Assembly: GCF_040499845.1 (NCBI RefSeq)
Contig: NZ_CP159342.1
Location: 5,518,001-5,582,000, forward strand
From: Micromonospora sp. CCTCC AA 2012012
GTDB lineage: Bacteria; Actinomycetota; Actinomycetes; Mycobacteriales; Micromonosporaceae
Direction of reading: 5' to 3'
DNA: 64,000 nucleotides
The first letter of the stretch is position 1. Every line of letters starts with the position of its first letter. Under the pieces are notes generated by a model, which was not told where the DNA came from, did no database searches, and worked only from the letters and a program-made list of their open reading frames with translations. Position numbers and translations under genes: made by a program. Of this stretch, positions 63,447 through 64,000 are shown piece by piece.

Positions 63447-64000
63447 TCATGAGGTGTAGTGGCCGGCCTCCAGGTCGTCGAGGAGCGTCGGGCCGACCGG
63501 TGCCCAACCCACCAGGGCGCGGGTCGCCCTGCTCGAAGCGGGTTGGTCCCCAGCCAGCAGCGCCCCGAACACACCCAGCTGAGCCGGGTCGACGGCTGCG
63601 GCGGGAAGGCCGGTCTTCGCCGCGATGACCTCGGCGACGGCACGCATGGGCACGCCTTCCTCGCCGACCGCGTGCAGGACCGAGCCCGCGGGTGCCTTCT
63701 CCAGGGCGAGCAGGAAGAGTCGGGCGGCGTCCCCGATGTGCACGGCCGGCCAGCGGTTTTCGCCATCGCCGACATAGGCGGCCGTACCGAGCTGACGGTC
63801 GAGGCCCACCAGCATCGCGATCAGGCCGTTCCGGTCGTTCTGGCCGTGGACGGAGCGCGGCATCCGCACCAGCCCGGATCGGATGCCGCGGCGCGACAGG
63901 GCCAGGACGGCAGCCGCGGTCCGGGCCCGGGCGCCGGCCGGGCCGGTGGGGTCCAGGTGGTCGTCCTCGGTCGCCACGTGTCCCGCCAGGATCGGGGTGC
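63447..64000 (-). CDS. NAD(P)-dependent epimerase/dehydratase, C-terminal part (partial)
   Basis: The frame runs off the right end, so the N-terminal Rossmann motif is not visible; about 184 codons are seen. The extended SDR features are VRMPRSVHGQ, NRWPAVHIGDAARLFLLALEKAPAGSVLHAVGEEGVPMRAVAEVIA, a pattern of NAD-dependent epimerase-like reductases. In the usual SDR the YxxxK pair would lie upstream (HVATEDDHLDPTGPAGARA is seen in place of the classic Y). The substrate is unknown. Confidence 0.85.
   Translation of the reverse strand, partial: TPILAGHVATEDDHLDPTGPAGARARTAAAVLALSRRGIRSGLVRMPRSVHGQNDRNGLIAMLVGLDRQLGTAAYVGDGENRWPAVHIGDAARLFLLALEKAPAGSVLHAVGEEGVPMRAVAEVIAAKTGLPAAAVDPAQLGVFGALLAGDQPASSRATRALVGWAPVGPTLLDDLEAGHYTS

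Overview
The window is chromosomal DNA of a high-GC actinomycete, very probably a Micromonospora or close Micromonosporaceae relative. The coding GC is around 70 percent, starts are often GTG, and genes often overlap as ATGA. The core genes follow the order known from Mycobacterium tuberculosis between roughly Rv3676 and Rv3721c: dnaX, ybaB, recR, leuA, ask, asd, a metallophosphoesterase, a ponA2-like PBP, whiB4/wblA, paired ArsA/Get3-like ATPases, a RidA protein and a metallo-beta-lactamase-fold protein. Lineage-specific genes are inserted between them.

Region 1 (1-13.8 kb) is an actinomycete integrative and conjugative element (AICE), or most of one. From left to right it has: a HAD phosphatase and a GntR regulator on the minus strand; a regulatory gap with three CTGACTAGCCA repeats; a plus-strand operon of small zinc-ribbon and membrane proteins; a TraB/FtsK-type DNA translocase; three small ORFs; a two-gene Prim-Pol/ATPase replication module; a 230-bp dyad built from twelve 8-bp iterons (candidate replication origin); an excisionase; and a tyrosine integrase. 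Two small minus-strand genes follow, then tRNA-Ser(GGA), whose 3' end faces the element. The left end lies outside the window.

Region 2 (13.9-18.1 kb) is housekeeping: SRP RNA, dnaX, ybaB/ebfC and recR. Region 3 (18.2-24.3 kb) is a five-gene peptide/solute ABC importer. Region 4 (24.3-33.1 kb) holds a secreted HNH-type lipoprotein and its overlapping partner, a DHA2 drug exporter, leuA preceded by a probable Leu-codon attenuator, a nitroreductase, a lipoprotein, and the ask-asd operon with an internal start for the aspartokinase beta subunit.

Region 5 (33.2-42.2 kb) carries a GAF-GGDEF protein divergent from a CpdA-like phosphodiesterase, an alpha/beta hydrolase next to a tandem repeat, a secreted 5'-nucleotidase, an MFS transporter, an unknown protein and a cation/proton antiporter. 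Region 6 (42.66-45.1 kb) is a decayed integrated element. It is flanked by 42-bp direct repeats of the tRNA-Pro 3' end and contains a truncated integrase and an HNH-like cargo gene.

Region 7 (45.2-55.2 kb) is the conserved actinobacterial cluster from metallophosphoesterase to the metallo-beta-lactamase-fold gene. Region 8 (55.2-64 kb) has signalling and secreted proteins: a 1190-residue adenylate cyclase/ATPase/TPR protein, a small membrane protein, a Ser/Thr kinase, a secreted tripeptidyl-aminopeptidase-like hydrolase and a partial NAD-dependent epimerase. The most unusual signals are the iteron dyad at 10.6 kb, two ~80-bp repeats that each supply a stop codon upstream and a start codon downstream (21.0 and 53.7 kb), the tRNA-Pro-flanked relic, and the leuA leader.
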